Positions 1-12,990 of a stretch of DNA of 64,000 nucleotides are shown here, piece after piece. The notes beneath the pieces are model-generated. The model did no database searches and was not told the origin of the DNA. It saw only the letters and a program-made list of their open reading frames with translations. Numbering within the stretch: position 1 is the stretch's first letter; each line of letters starts with the position of its first letter. Source of the stretch: Ruania alkalisoli (GTDB lineage: Bacteria; Actinomycetota; Actinomycetes; Actinomycetales; Beutenbergiaceae); assembly GCF_014960965.1 (NCBI RefSeq), contig NZ_CP063169.1:1893581-1957580 (forward strand), in the 5' to 3' direction. The translations under genes were made by a program, and so were the position numbers.

Positions 1-4695
<4,695 letters not shown>

Positions 4696-4715
4696 ACACA
4701 CAATCATTGCGTGTA

Positions 4716-4729
4716 CGCGTCCACTGTGC
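4716..4729 (+). other. 3' arm of 23S rRNA processing stem
   Basis: CGCGTCCACTGTGC pairs perfectly with 1551-1564 in the spacer before 23S. It lies in the 23S-5S spacer (4696-4828), which contains no other recognisable element. Confidence 0.8.
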
Positions 4730-4828
4730 GGTTCCCGAGAGACCGCCACCACCACCCACCCCGCCCAGGGTTTGTTCAACAAGCCCGGGTAGGAACAGGG
4801 CAGAGTGTGCAGTAGTCATCTCCATAGA

Positions 4829-4947
4829 GTTACGGCGGCCATAGCGAGGCGGGAAACGCCCGGTCCCATTCCGAACCCGGAAGCTAAGCCCCTCAGCGCC
4901 GATGGTACTGCGACCGCGAGGTCGTGGGAGAGTAGGACACCGCCGGA
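4829..4947 (+). rRNA. rrf: 5S ribosomal RNA
   Basis: About 119 nt starting GTTACGGCGGCCATAGCG and ending near CACCGCCGGAC; the terminal helix pairs GGCGG with CCGCC. The internal blocks CCCGGTCCCATTCCGAACCC and AAGCTAAGCCC are the conserved 5S loop B/C region and GGGAGAGTAGGACACCGCC is the 3' conserved block. It is the last gene of the rRNA operon. Confidence 0.97.
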
Positions 4948-4956
4948 CACCCATTC

Positions 4957-4993
4957 CAACAAGGGCCACCCCACCACGGGGTGGCCCTTGTTG
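4957..4993 (+). terminator. rRNA operon terminator hairpin
   Basis: A perfect 16-bp inverted repeat (CAACAAGGGCCACCCC, loop ACCAC, then its exact complement) begins 9 nt after the 5S 3' end and is followed by CGTTAAC. It lacks a long T tract, which is normal in GC-rich actinobacteria. This is the strongest hairpin in the window. Confidence 0.93.
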
Positions 4994-5041
4994 CGTTAAC
5001 CCCGGTAGTGTGTCGGCGGAATCTGAACAGTGAGGAGCACG

Positions 5042-5983
5042 ATGGGCGAGGGTCGTAGCGGCGACGGGTGGCGTGCACGGGACGATCGGCGAGGTTCCGG
5101 TGAGCGGCCGGGCCGTAGTTCGGGGCAACACCGCAGCCGTGATCGGGATGGCGCACGGGGCTCTTCCGCGGGAAGCGACCTGCGCCGTCGGCGTCCGCCT
5201 GTAGGCCGTGAGGAGGAGCGTCCCCGGCAGGAGGACCGTCCCCAGGATCCGCCGCTGGCGGAATCGGTCACGCCGGATCAGCTCGACCGTTCCGCGCGTT
5301 CGCGACTGCGTACGCTGTCGAAGGACAACGCCGACCGCGTCGCACGTCACCTGGTCACGGCCGGGCTGTTGCTCGATGAGGACCCGGAGAGGGCGTATCA
5401 GCATGCGCATGCGGCCTTGCGGCGTGCGGGCCGGGTCGATGTTGTCCGCGAGGCCGTGGCGCTGGCGGCGTACGCGACTGGCCGCTACGCCGAAGCGCTG
5501 CGCGAGGTGCGCACTGTCCGGCGACTGAGCGGGGTTGACGGTTTGCGTGCCATTGAAGCCGACTGTGAACGGGGTCTCGGCCGTCCTGAGCGGGCGCTGA
5601 ACCTGGCATCGGCGCCTCCCAGTCCCGCGATGAGCGCAGAAGACCGGGTGGAACTGGCGATCGTGGCCAGCGGAGCGAGGCTCGATCTCGGCCAACCTGA
5701 GGCTGCGCTCCTCCTGCTTGAGCAGGCGGAGGCGGCGTCCGCCACCGGCCCACTGGGAGAACGAGTATCCGAAGCGCGCGTCGTTGTGCTGCGTGCGCTG
5801 GGTCGCGTTGCCGAGGCCGATGAGCTCGAGGGTTTGCTTCCCGTACGGGAGGAGTCCGACGGGGATGTGGCTTTCGGCGAGGTTGAACTGTCTGCTGCGG
5901 AGATCGAGGCACTGGCAGCCAGCAGTTCAGCTTCTCGCGACGAGGATGAGAGCACGGCGAGCGAGAAGGACGCCAACTCATGA
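5042..5983 (+). CDS. TPR-like helical-repeat protein (Rv1691 homologue by position)
   Basis: A 313-residue protein in two parts. Residues 1 to about 80 are Arg/Gly/Ser/Asp-rich low complexity and probably disordered. From about residue 85 on there are paired amphipathic helices rich in Ala, Leu, Arg and Glu (LLDEDPERAYQHAHAALRRAG; YATGRYAEALREVRTVRRL), the look of tetratricopeptide repeats; the last 25 residues are acidic. ATG 5042 is chosen because GAGGAG lies 4-9 nt upstream; an in-frame GTG at 5030 has no such site. The gene opens the long plus-strand cluster right after the rRNA terminator and overlaps the next gene by ATGA. TPR domains bind proteins, but the partner is unknown. Identity rests on repeat character and on synteny with M. 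tuberculosis Rv1691. Confidence 0.85.
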   Translation: MGEGRSGDGWRARDDRRGSGERPGRSSGQHRSRDRDGARGSSAGSDLRRRRPPVGREEERPRQEDRPQDPPLAESVTPDQLDRSARSRLRTLSKDNADRVARHLVTAGLLLDEDPERAYQHAHAALRRAGRVDVVREAVALAAYATGRYAEALREVRTVRRLSGVDGLRAIEADCERGLGRPERALNLASAPPSPAMSAEDRVELAIVASGARLDLGQPEAALLLLEQAEAASATGPLGERVSEARVVVLRALGRVAEADELEGLLPVREESDGDVAFGEVELSAAEIEALAASSSASRDEDESTASEKDANS

Positions 5984-7029
5984 GCGCTGCCACCCTGATC
6001 GGATGCGACCGTCCCCTCCAAGAGGAGTACGACGTCGCGCTGCTCGACCTCGACGGCGTGGTGTATCGCGGAGCTGACGGCGTGCCGCACGCCGCGAGCG
6101 CTATCGACCAGGCGCGTGCAGCGGGCTTGCGCTCGATGTTCGTGACCAACAACGCCGCCCGCTCCCCGCAGACGGTCGCCCGGCATCTGACCGACCTGGG
6201 AATCCCGACCGGTCCGGAGGAGGTGACCACAGCAGCACAGGCGGCGGCTGCTCTGGTGGCGAGCGAGGCCGATGAGGACACGCGCGTGCTCGCTATCGGC
6301 GGCGACGGACTGCGGGAGGCTCTGCTAGACCTAGGACTGACGGTCGTCGATACAGCTGCCGATGCCCCGACGGTCGTCGTCCAGGGTTTCGCACCCACCC
6401 TCGGCTGGCCCGACCTGGCGGAGGCTGTCTACGCCATCGGCGCGGGTGCCACCCATATCGCGTCGAACGTCGACGCCACACTCCCCACCGAACGGGGCAT
6501 GGCGCCCGGCAACGGATCCCTGGTTGCGGCCGTGGTGCATGCGACGGGAGTGCAGCCACGGTCTACCGGGAAGCCGCAGCCGGAGATCTTTCAGCAGGCA
6601 GCCTCGCGTGCAGGCGGACGGCACCCCATCGTGGTGGGGGACCGTTTGAACACCGATCTCGCCGGAGCCCGTGCCGCGTGCTACCCCGGATTGCATGTAC
6701 TGACCGGGGTCGACGGGATGGCTGAGGTTCTCAAAGCCCGTCCCGAGTATCGTCCCAGCTACCTCGCTGCTGATCTGCGTGGTCTCGCTCAGGCACATCC
6801 CGAACCCCGCGCCGAGGATGATGTCTGGGTGTGCGGGCAGGCACGTGCCAGCGTCCGGGACGGCACTGTCGTCTTCGACCGTCCAGACGGTCCGGTGTCA
6901 CTGGGCGTGACACCGATCTCCATCGACGAGTTCCGTGCCGCCGCCGCGGCAGCCTGGGCCGCCAGTGACGCCGCCGGAGTCGCGACCGTGCTCAGCGACG
7001 TGCCCGCCCTCACGCTCACCGCAGACTGA
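5980..7029 (+). CDS. HAD-IIA family sugar/glycerol phosphatase (NagD-like)
   Basis: A 349-residue HAD-superfamily hydrolase. Motif I DLDGVVYRG (residues 23-31) supplies the nucleophile Asp and the acid/base Asp. Motif II is in FVTNNAARS, the motif III Lys in TGKPQPEIF, and motif IV is GDRLNTDLAGA. The large cap between motifs II and III is typical of subfamily IIA (NagD, p-nitrophenyl phosphatase). The syntenic mycobacterial protein Rv1692 has been reported as a glycerol-3-phosphate phosphatase, a metabolite-recycling role that may apply here (inference). The C-terminal 70 residues after motif IV are Ala-rich. It starts within the stop of the TPR gene (ATGA) and is probably cotranscribed. Confidence 0.9.
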   Translation: MSAATLIGCDRPLQEEYDVALLDLDGVVYRGADGVPHAASAIDQARAAGLRSMFVTNNAARSPQTVARHLTDLGIPTGPEEVTTAAQAAAALVASEADEDTRVLAIGGDGLREALLDLGLTVVDTAADAPTVVVQGFAPTLGWPDLAEAVYAIGAGATHIASNVDATLPTERGMAPGNGSLVAAVVHATGVQPRSTGKPQPEIFQQAASRAGGRHPIVVGDRLNTDLAGARAACYPGLHVLTGVDGMAEVLKARPEYRPSYLAADLRGLAQAHPEPRAEDDVWVCGQARASVRDGTVVFDRPDGPVSLGVTPISIDEFRAAAAAAWAASDAAGVATVLSDVPALTLTAD

Positions 7030-7068
7030 CGTCGCGCCGGGTAGCGTGGGAGTCAGAAGGGAGCAGCA

Positions 7069-7218
7069 GTGACGATCATCGAGCCCGCCGGCGACGACCT
7101 CGAGGCTGCCCTGGCGTTCGCTGAGGGACTGAAGGACGAGCCGCTGCCGGCACACGTGGAGGCATTCGAACGCGTGCACACGATCCTCCAGGACCGGCTC
7201 GCGCGAGCCGACGCCTGA
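7069..7218 (+). CDS. Small conserved protein between HAD phosphatase and tlyA (Rv1693-like)
   Basis: A GTG-started 49-codon frame (VTIIEPAGDDLEAALAFAEG..., ending DRLARADA) with AAGGGAG 5-11 nt upstream. Its TGA overlaps the tlyA ATG (TGATG), the same tight coupling seen through this cluster. The product is acidic at the N-terminus and mostly helical, with no signal peptide or membrane segment. M. tuberculosis has a similarly small gene, Rv1693, in exactly this slot. No function is known. It is easily missed by gene finders because it is so short. Confidence 0.75.
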   Translation: MTIIEPAGDDLEAALAFAEGLKDEPLPAHVEAFERVHTILQDRLARADA

Positions 7219-8057
7219 TGGCCCGCCGTGCGCGCCTCGACGCCGAACTGGTTCGCCGCGGACTGGCCCGGTCGCGCCAGCACGCCGCCGAGCTGATCGC
7301 CGAGGGCCGAGTGCTGCTCGACGGCACTCGGGCGAACAAGGCCGCCACTCAACTGGATCCAGCCCGAGCGGTGCGGGTTCTGGAGCCGGCCGACGGGGCG
7401 AAGGAGTACGCCTCGCGGGGCGGGCACAAGCTCGCCGGAGCACTCGACGCTCTCGGCAGCAAGGCCCCACGGGTAGCTGGTCGTCATGCGCTCGACGCTG
7501 GTGCCTCGACCGGCGGGTTCACCGATGTGCTGCTGCGTCGCGGTGCTCGTTCGGTGGTCGCTGTCGATGTTGGCTATGGCCAACTGGTGTGGGCGTTGCG
7601 CAATGACGACCGAGTCTTGGTCATGGACCGAACCAACGTCCGCTCGCTCCGGCCCGAGGACGTCCAGCCGCCGGTCGACCTGGTGGTCGGGGACCTGTCC
7701 TTCATTTCCCTCACGCTGGTGTTGCCGGCCTTGTGGAGTGTGGCCACACCCGAGGCTGACCTGCTGCTCATGGTCAAGCCGCAGTTCGAAGTGGGCAAGG
7801 AACGACTCGGCTCCGGGGGAGTCGTGCGGGACACAGCACTGCACGCGGATGCTGTCCACACCGTCGTGGCCGCCGCGGCCGAGCTGGGCCTCGGCCTGCG
7901 TGCCGCGGTCGCCAGCCCGCTGCCCGGACCGAGCGGCAATGTGGAGTACTTCGTGCACCTGCACGCCGGACCCGGCACTGACCCCGAGAGCATGATCGCT
8001 CATGCCATCGCCACCGGGCCTGCGGGTGCGGCCGCTGCGACAGGAGAAACCTCATGA
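7218..8057 (+). CDS. tlyA: TlyA family rRNA (cytidine-2'-O)-methyltransferase
   Basis: A 279-residue protein with an N-terminal S4 RNA-binding domain (about residues 3-60: RLDAELVRRGLARSRQHAAE) and a C-terminal FtsJ-like SAM methyltransferase domain. The SAM-binding loop is LDAGASTGGFTDVLL. The catalytic-type residues of the RrmJ/FtsJ fold are visible: Lys in SRGGHKL, Asp in VVGDLSFIS, Lys in LMVKPQFEVGK, Glu in GNVEYF. Mycobacterial TlyA methylates 16S C1409 and 23S C1920, and its loss gives capreomycin/viomycin resistance; the same is expected here. ATG 7218 shares two bases with the stop of the small upstream gene, and the 3' end overlaps nadK by ATGA. Confidence 0.95.
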   Translation: MARRARLDAELVRRGLARSRQHAAELIAEGRVLLDGTRANKAATQLDPARAVRVLEPADGAKEYASRGGHKLAGALDALGSKAPRVAGRHALDAGASTGGFTDVLLRRGARSVVAVDVGYGQLVWALRNDDRVLVMDRTNVRSLRPEDVQPPVDLVVGDLSFISLTLVLPALWSVATPEADLLLMVKPQFEVGKERLGSGGVVRDTALHADAVHTVVAAAAELGLGLRAAVASPLPGPSGNVEYFVHLHAGPGTDPESMIAHAIATGPAGAAAATGETS

Positions 8058-8899
8058 GCCGTCACGTGCTCGTCCTGACCCACCCCACCCGACCGGCGGC
8101 ACAACGGTCCGCAGAGCAGGTCGCGACCGAGCTGCGCCGGCACGGAATGACACCGGTCACCGAAGACGAGATCGCCGCTACCGAGATCGAGCTCGTGATC
8201 GTTCTCGGAGGCGACGGCACGATCCTGCGCGCCGCCGAACTGATCCGCGGCCGGGACGCGCCGCTGATCGGTGTGAACCTGGGGCACGTCGGATTCTTGG
8301 CTGAGTCCGAGGTTGACCGGATCTCGCACGTCGTCTCCCGGGCAGCCGCGCGCGACTACGCGGTCGAGGAACGCATGACCCTTGACGTCACCGTCACCCG
8401 GCCCGACGCCCCGCCCGTGCGCAGCTGGGCGATCAACGACGTCAGCGTTGAGAAGGCCGAACGCGAACGCATGGTCGAGGTAGCGATCGGCATCGACGAC
8501 CGCGGACTGTCAACCTTCGGATGCGATGGGGTCGTGATGTCCACGCCGACCGGGTCGACGGCCTACGCCTTCTCTGCCGGCGGGCCGGTCGTCTGGCCGG
8601 ACGTCGAAGCGATGCTGCTCGTGCCTATCAGTGCCCACACCTTGTTCGCCCGTCCGCTCGTGGTCGGCCCGGACTCGCGAATGAGTGTGGAGATCCTCAG
8701 CCGCAGCTACACCTCGGCCGTCGTCTGGTGCGACGGCCGGCGACGGATCGAGGCACCGCCCGGGGCACGGATCGACGTGGTGCGAGGTGAGGAACGAGTC
8801 CGCCTCGCCCGATTCAACCTGGCACCGTTCACCGACCGCCTCGTGGGCAAGTTCAACCTTCCGGTGGCCGGCTGGCGAGGGGAGCACGACAACCCGTGA
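8054..8899 (+). CDS. nadK: NAD kinase
   Basis: Phosphorylates NAD+ to NADP+ with ATP or polyphosphate. The 281-residue protein has the signature GGDGT (residues 52-56, LGGDGTILRAAEL), the NE/D-type motif WAINDVSVEKA and the glycine-rich NAD-binding segment DGVVMSTPTGSTAYAFSAGG. Length and motif order match bacterial PpnK/NadK. It overlaps tlyA by ATGA and recN by GTGA, so translation of the three is probably coupled. Confidence 0.96.
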   Translation: MSRHVLVLTHPTRPAAQRSAEQVATELRRHGMTPVTEDEIAATEIELVIVLGGDGTILRAAELIRGRDAPLIGVNLGHVGFLAESEVDRISHVVSRAAARDYAVEERMTLDVTVTRPDAPPVRSWAINDVSVEKAERERMVEVAIGIDDRGLSTFGCDGVVMSTPTGSTAYAFSAGGPVVWPDVEAMLLVPISAHTLFARPLVVGPDSRMSVEILSRSYTSAVVWCDGRRRIEAPPGARIDVVRGEERVRLARFNLAPFTDRLVGKFNLPVAGWRGEHDNP

Positions 8900-10620
8900 T
8901 CGAGGAGATCCAGATCCGTGACCTCGGTGTCATCGAGTCCGCCCGCATCGAACTCGACCGAGGACTGACGGTCATCACCGGCGAGACCGGAGCTGGCAAG
9001 ACCATGGTGCTCACCGGTCTCGGGCTCCTGCTCGGCGGGAAGGCGGACCTCGGGGCCGTCCGCCCCGGAGCGGACAGTGCCGTCGTCGAGGGCCGGCTCG
9101 TGCCACCACCGGGCCACCGGGCCCTTGATGTGGCCGTCGACGCCGGCGCGCTGCTCGACGACGACGCGCTGCTGGTGGCCCGGACGGTCTCGACGAGCCG
9201 GTCACGTGCGCACGTCGGTGGCCGGTCCGTCCCCCAGGGCTTGCTCGGTGAGATCGGTGCCGAGCTCGTGACCGTGCACGGCCAGAGTGAACAGCTCCGG
9301 CTCCGTGCGCCGGCTCAACAGCGGCAAGCTCTCGATTCCTTCGCCGGCGCCGCCCATCTCGCCGCGGTTGCCGAGTACGGTGCAGCGCACGCGGCGCGGC
9401 AAGACGCTGCGCGTGCGCTGGCCCGGTGGGACGAGGACACGCAGGCCCGGGAGGCAGAGCTGGAGCGGCTGCAGCGCGCGCTCGAACGTATCGACGCCCT
9501 CGAACCCCGAGCGGGCGAGGACGTGGAACTGCGTGCGGAAGCTGAGCGCCTGGGCAACGTCGAGGATCTTCGCACGGCCGCCCAGCATGCCCACGATGCG
9601 ATCGGGGGAGCAGAGGATCTGGACGCACCCGAAGGAGCGGTCGCTCTCGTCGACCAAGCGCGCCGGTCTCTGGCGGGTGCGGCCGCCTACGATGCCACAC
9701 TGCAGGAGTGGAGCAGCCGGCTCGACGCCGTCAGTTATCAGCTGTCCGACACGCTCACCGAGATCGGAAGCTATGTCACCGGTCTGGAGGCCGATCCGCA
9801 GCGACTGGACCAGGTGCACCAGCGCCGTGCCGATCTCAGTGACCTTGCACGCGCATACACCGACGGTGGCACGCTCGCCGAACTCCTCGACTTCGCGGCT
9901 GCTGCGCGCGAGCGGGTGGGTGCGCTCACGGCGCCAGGGGCCGGCCGGGAAGCCCTCGCGGCCGAGCTCGACCGGCACACCGCGGCCGAGCGAGAAGCGG
10001 CCGCTGCCCTCACCGCCAGCCGGATCCGTGCGGCGGAGATGATGGCAGCCGCAGTCGACGCCGAACTGGCCGGCCTCGCCATGTCCGGCGCGCAGATGAC
10101 GGTCGAGCTCACCCCACGGGACGACTTGGGTCCGTGGGGTGCCGAAGACGTCGAGCTCCTGCTGACGGCGCACCCCGGTGCCCCGGCACGCCCGCTCGGC
10201 AAGGGAGCCTCCGGTGGTGAGCTCTCTCGTGTCATGCTTGCCATCGAAGTAGCGATGGCGCGAGCACAGGCCGAGGCAGGCGAGAGGACCCTGCCGACTT
10301 TCGTCTTCGATGAGGTCGACGCCGGGGTCGGGGGCCAGGCCGCCGTCGAAGTCGGACGTCGCCTCGCCGAGCTCGCCCGGCACACGCAGGTGATCGTCGT
10401 CACGCACCTGGCGCAGGTCGCCGCGTTCGCCGACCGGCACCTCGTCGTCATGAAGACCTCGGGCACGGGCCAAGATGCCGTGACCAACAGTGACATCCGA
10501 GTGGTCGAGGGCACCGACCGGGAGGCCGAACTGGCCCGCATGCTCTCCGGAGACGCCACCTCTGCCGCGGCGCTCCAGCATGCCGCTGAGCTTCTCGAAC
10601 GCCCCGTCATGGGACCATAG
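8896..10620 (+). CDS. recN: DNA repair protein RecN (SMC-like ATPase)
   Basis: A 574-residue SMC-like ATPase of double-strand-break repair. Walker A GETGAGKT is at residues 29-36. A long Glu/Arg/Ala-rich coiled coil interrupted by a hinge-like segment covers about 150-370. The ABC signature is in KGASGGELSRVMLAIE, and the Walker B/D-loop is FVFDEVDAGVGG near residue 470, followed by VIVVTHLAQVAAFADRH. The start GTG 8896 overlaps the nadK stop. A recN downstream of nadK is widespread in bacteria. No SOS box was recognised upstream, consistent with operon expression. Confidence 0.97.
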   Translation: MIEEIQIRDLGVIESARIELDRGLTVITGETGAGKTMVLTGLGLLLGGKADLGAVRPGADSAVVEGRLVPPPGHRALDVAVDAGALLDDDALLVARTVSTSRSRAHVGGRSVPQGLLGEIGAELVTVHGQSEQLRLRAPAQQRQALDSFAGAAHLAAVAEYGAAHAARQDAARALARWDEDTQAREAELERLQRALERIDALEPRAGEDVELRAEAERLGNVEDLRTAAQHAHDAIGGAEDLDAPEGAVALVDQARRSLAGAAAYDATLQEWSSRLDAVSYQLSDTLTEIGSYVTGLEADPQRLDQVHQRRADLSDLARAYTDGGTLAELLDFAAAARERVGALTAPGAGREALAAELDRHTAAEREAAAALTASRIRAAEMMAAAVDAELAGLAMSGAQMTVELTPRDDLGPWGAEDVELLLTAHPGAPARPLGKGASGGELSRVMLAIEVAMARAQAEAGERTLPTFVFDEVDAGVGGQAAVEVGRRLAELARHTQVIVVTHLAQVAAFADRHLVVMKTSGTGQDAVTNSDIRVVEGTDREAELARMLSGDATSAAALQHAAELLERPVMGP

Positions 10621-10622
10621 CG

Positions 10623-11819
10623 GTGATGATCTCCCTGCTACGTCGCCGAGCCAGGGACGAGGATGACGCCGATGAGACCCTCGCCCCCGTTCGAGTCGAC
10701 CCTCGGACGAAGTCGCTGACCAAGCGTCTCCGGCCAGAGGAGGTCGCCGTCATCGACCACCTCGACCTGGACCGTGTCTCGGCTGAGGCCCTCGTGGCGT
10801 GCCGACCCGCTGCGGTGCTGAATGCCGCACCCTCCATCTCCGGCCGCTACCCCAACCTGGGGCCGCAGATCGTCATCGACGCCGGTATCCCGCTCATCGA
10901 CGATCTCGGGCCCGACATCATGACCCTGCGCGAGGGGGCACGGGTGCGGATCGTCGAGGGCGCGGTCGTCGCCGCCGACGGCACGATCATCGCCGAAGGC
11001 ACTGTCCAGACTGGCGAGTCCGTCGAGACGGCCATGGAAGAGGCCAAGGCCGGCCTGTCAGTGCAGCTCGAAGCCTTCGCCGCCAACACGATGGACTACA
11101 TGCGGCGCGAACGCGAGCTGCTGCTCGACGGCGTCGGTGTGCCGACGGTACGAACCGACTTCGATGGCCGGCATGTGTTGATCGTCGTGCGTGGCTACTC
11201 CTACCGGGAGGACCTCGCGATGCTGCGTTCCTACGTCCGTGAGTACCGTCCGCTCCTGGTCGGCGTCGACGGTGGAGCGGACGCGATCCTGGAGGAGGGA
11301 CTGCGTCCAGACATGATCGTCGGGGACATGGACTCCGTATCCGACAAAGCGCTGCGCAGCGGAGCCGAGATCGTAGTTCACGCGTACCGGGACGGACGCG
11401 CCCCCGGGCTGGAACGTGTGAAGGACCTCGGAGTGCGGCACGTGACCTTCCCGGCCACCGGTACGAGCGAGGACGTCGCCATGTTGCTCGCGGACGAGAA
11501 GGGGGCCTCTCTGATCGTCGCAGTCGGCACGCACGAGACGTTGGTGGAGTTCCTCGATAAGGGCCGCGCCGGCATGGCGAGTACCTTTCTGACCCGGCTG
11601 CGGGTGGGGGGCAAGCTCATCGACGCCAAGGGTGTTTCCCGCCTGTACCGGCACCGGATCTCCAACTGGCAGGTCACCGCGCTGATCCTTGCCGGCCTCG
11701 CGGCCCTCACGGCGGCTGCGGCCGCGACACCGGCGGGCCAGGCGTTCTTCGGGATCCTGCTTGCCCGCTTCGACGACTTCTGGTCCTGGATACGGGACCT
11801 GTTCACGGGGCTCTTCTAG
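10623..11819 (+). CDS. steA: SteA-like cytokinetic-ring protein
   Basis: A 398-residue protein with a thiamin pyrophosphokinase-like core and one C-terminal membrane segment. Residues about 213-245 contain the TPK-type acidic motif VGVDGGADAILEEG...DMIVGDMDSVSD; the hydrophobic stretch ALILAGLAALTAAAAATPAG near 350-372 is the anchor, followed by a short tail. This architecture matches SteA of Corynebacterium and Rv1697, which with SteB localises to the septum and is needed for daughter-cell separation. GTG 10623 and ATG 10626 are adjacent alternative starts. It lies 2 nt after recN and is followed by a strong hairpin at its stop codon. TPK enzymatic activity is not expected to be the role. 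Confidence 0.88.
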   Translation: MMISLLRRRARDEDDADETLAPVRVDPRTKSLTKRLRPEEVAVIDHLDLDRVSAEALVACRPAAVLNAAPSISGRYPNLGPQIVIDAGIPLIDDLGPDIMTLREGARVRIVEGAVVAADGTIIAEGTVQTGESVETAMEEAKAGLSVQLEAFAANTMDYMRRERELLLDGVGVPTVRTDFDGRHVLIVVRGYSYREDLAMLRSYVREYRPLLVGVDGGADAILEEGLRPDMIVGDMDSVSDKALRSGAEIVVHAYRDGRAPGLERVKDLGVRHVTFPATGTSEDVAMLLADEKGASLIVAVGTHETLVEFLDKGRAGMASTFLTRLRVGGKLIDAKGVSRLYRHRISNWQVTALILAGLAALTAAAAATPAGQAFFGILLARFDDFWSWIRDLFTGLF

Positions 11820-11848
11820 CGGTGCGTGGCTTCCGACACGCACCGCTA
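11817..11848 (+). terminator. Hairpin at the steA stop codon (possible attenuator)
   Basis: A perfect 12-bp inverted repeat, TAGCGGTGCGTG / CACGCACCGCTA, with an 8-nt loop (GCTTCCGA) starts at the steA stop codon. It has no T tract and lies inside an otherwise co-directional cluster, 27 nt before the mctB start. It could be a terminator, an attenuator or an mRNA stabiliser. Confidence 0.6.
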
Positions 11849-11874
11849 GGGCCCGCAACGAGAAAGACAACCCA

Positions 11875-12990
11875 GTGATCGACTTCCGCTACCACATCGT
11901 GTCACTCATCTCGGTGTTCCTCGCGCTCGCCGTGGGCATCGTGCTGGGCGCTGGACCGCTCCGCGACTACATCGCTGACGAGCTCTCCGGGCAGGTCGAG
12001 CAGTTGCGCGCCGAGAAGGACGCGCTGCGGGAGGATCTCGACGTCGCCGAGGCGGCACTTCAGGGCCGGAGCACCTTCCTCACCGAGGCTGCACCGCAAC
12101 TCTACGACGGCGTCCTGGAGGGACGTACGGTTGCGATCGTGACACTGCCGGAGACCGATTCGGCCGTCGCCGAGGCCGTTGAGGCCCGCCTGGTGCAGGC
12201 CGGCGCCGCCATCTCCGGCAGGGTAGCGGTGGCACCCGGATGGACCGATCCCGCCGAGACGGCGTTCCGAGCCGGGATCGCAGAGAATCTGGTCGCTCAG
12301 CTCAATCCGGCCCCCGACGCTTCCACCCCTGCTGATCACGTGCTCGCGCAAGCGCTCGGGCAGTCGTTGACGTTGCGAGACCCCGGCGCCCCCCAGCGGC
12401 GTTCAGCCGAGGCGGACGACATCCTGGAGATCCTGCGCACCTCCGAGTTGGTCACAGAGTCCAGCACCGTCGAGGGTCCTGCCTATGCCACCGTGGTGGT
12501 CGGCCCCAACGACCACCACGACGAACCGCTCACCGACGCCGAGCTCACCGAGGCAGAGACGACCAACGAGGCTTACCTCGTCCTCGCCGCAGGGATCGCT
12601 GAGACCGGTGAGGGTTCGGTACTGGCCGGCGTCGACGGTGGCGCGGGGACGCTGCTGGCCGCCTTGCGCTCCGGTTCGGACACCGACGATGTCGCCATCA
12701 CCAGCGTCGACTCCGTCGGTACCATCACCGGGCAGGTCACCGTCCCGCTGGCGCTGGCCGCCACGATCGCCGGGGAGGGTGCTCAGTTCGGCCTCGAGGA
12801 ATCGGCTGATCTGGTCCTGCCCGAGCCCGTGACGCTTGACCTGCCCGATCCGGCAGCCTTCGCGCCCGGTCCCGTGGGGGCCGATGACCAGAGCACCGAC
12901 GACGCTGATGACGACCAGACCGACGACACCGATGACGACCAGAGCGCGGATGCTGAGCAGTCGGCGGATGCGGACCAGGCCGACGGATGA
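11875..12990 (+). CDS. mctB: MctB/SteB family membrane-anchored protein
   Basis: A 371-residue protein starting MIDFRYHIVSLISVFLALAVG: a short cytoplasmic N-terminus, one transmembrane helix (about 8-28), then a coiled-coil-prone segment (about 38-65, ELSGQVEQLRAEKDALREDL) and an extracytoplasmic alpha/beta domain. The family (Rv1698) was described as a copper-efflux outer-membrane factor, MctB, and in Corynebacterium as SteB, the partner of SteA in cell separation; the steA neighbour favours the SteB role. The last 45 residues are an Asp/Gln/Ser/Ala tail of very low complexity (DDADDDQTDDTDDDQ). GTG 11875 is chosen because the conserved N-terminus begins there; the open frame continues upstream into steA but has no relation to the family. 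Confidence 0.87.
   Translation: MIDFRYHIVSLISVFLALAVGIVLGAGPLRDYIADELSGQVEQLRAEKDALREDLDVAEAALQGRSTFLTEAAPQLYDGVLEGRTVAIVTLPETDSAVAEAVEARLVQAGAAISGRVAVAPGWTDPAETAFRAGIAENLVAQLNPAPDASTPADHVLAQALGQSLTLRDPGAPQRRSAEADDILEILRTSELVTESSTVEGPAYATVVVGPNDHHDEPLTDAELTEAETTNEAYLVLAAGIAETGEGSVLAGVDGGAGTLLAALRSGSDTDDVAITSVDSVGTITGQVTVPLALAATIAGEGAQFGLEESADLVLPEPVTLDLPDPAAFAPGPVGADDQSTDDADDDQTDDTDDDQSADAEQSADADQADG

Noticed and set aside
11689-11874. N-terminal extension of the mctB frame into steA
   Set aside because: The extra residues are Arg/Ser-rich and read out of frame through steA; the conserved protein starts at GTG 11875.
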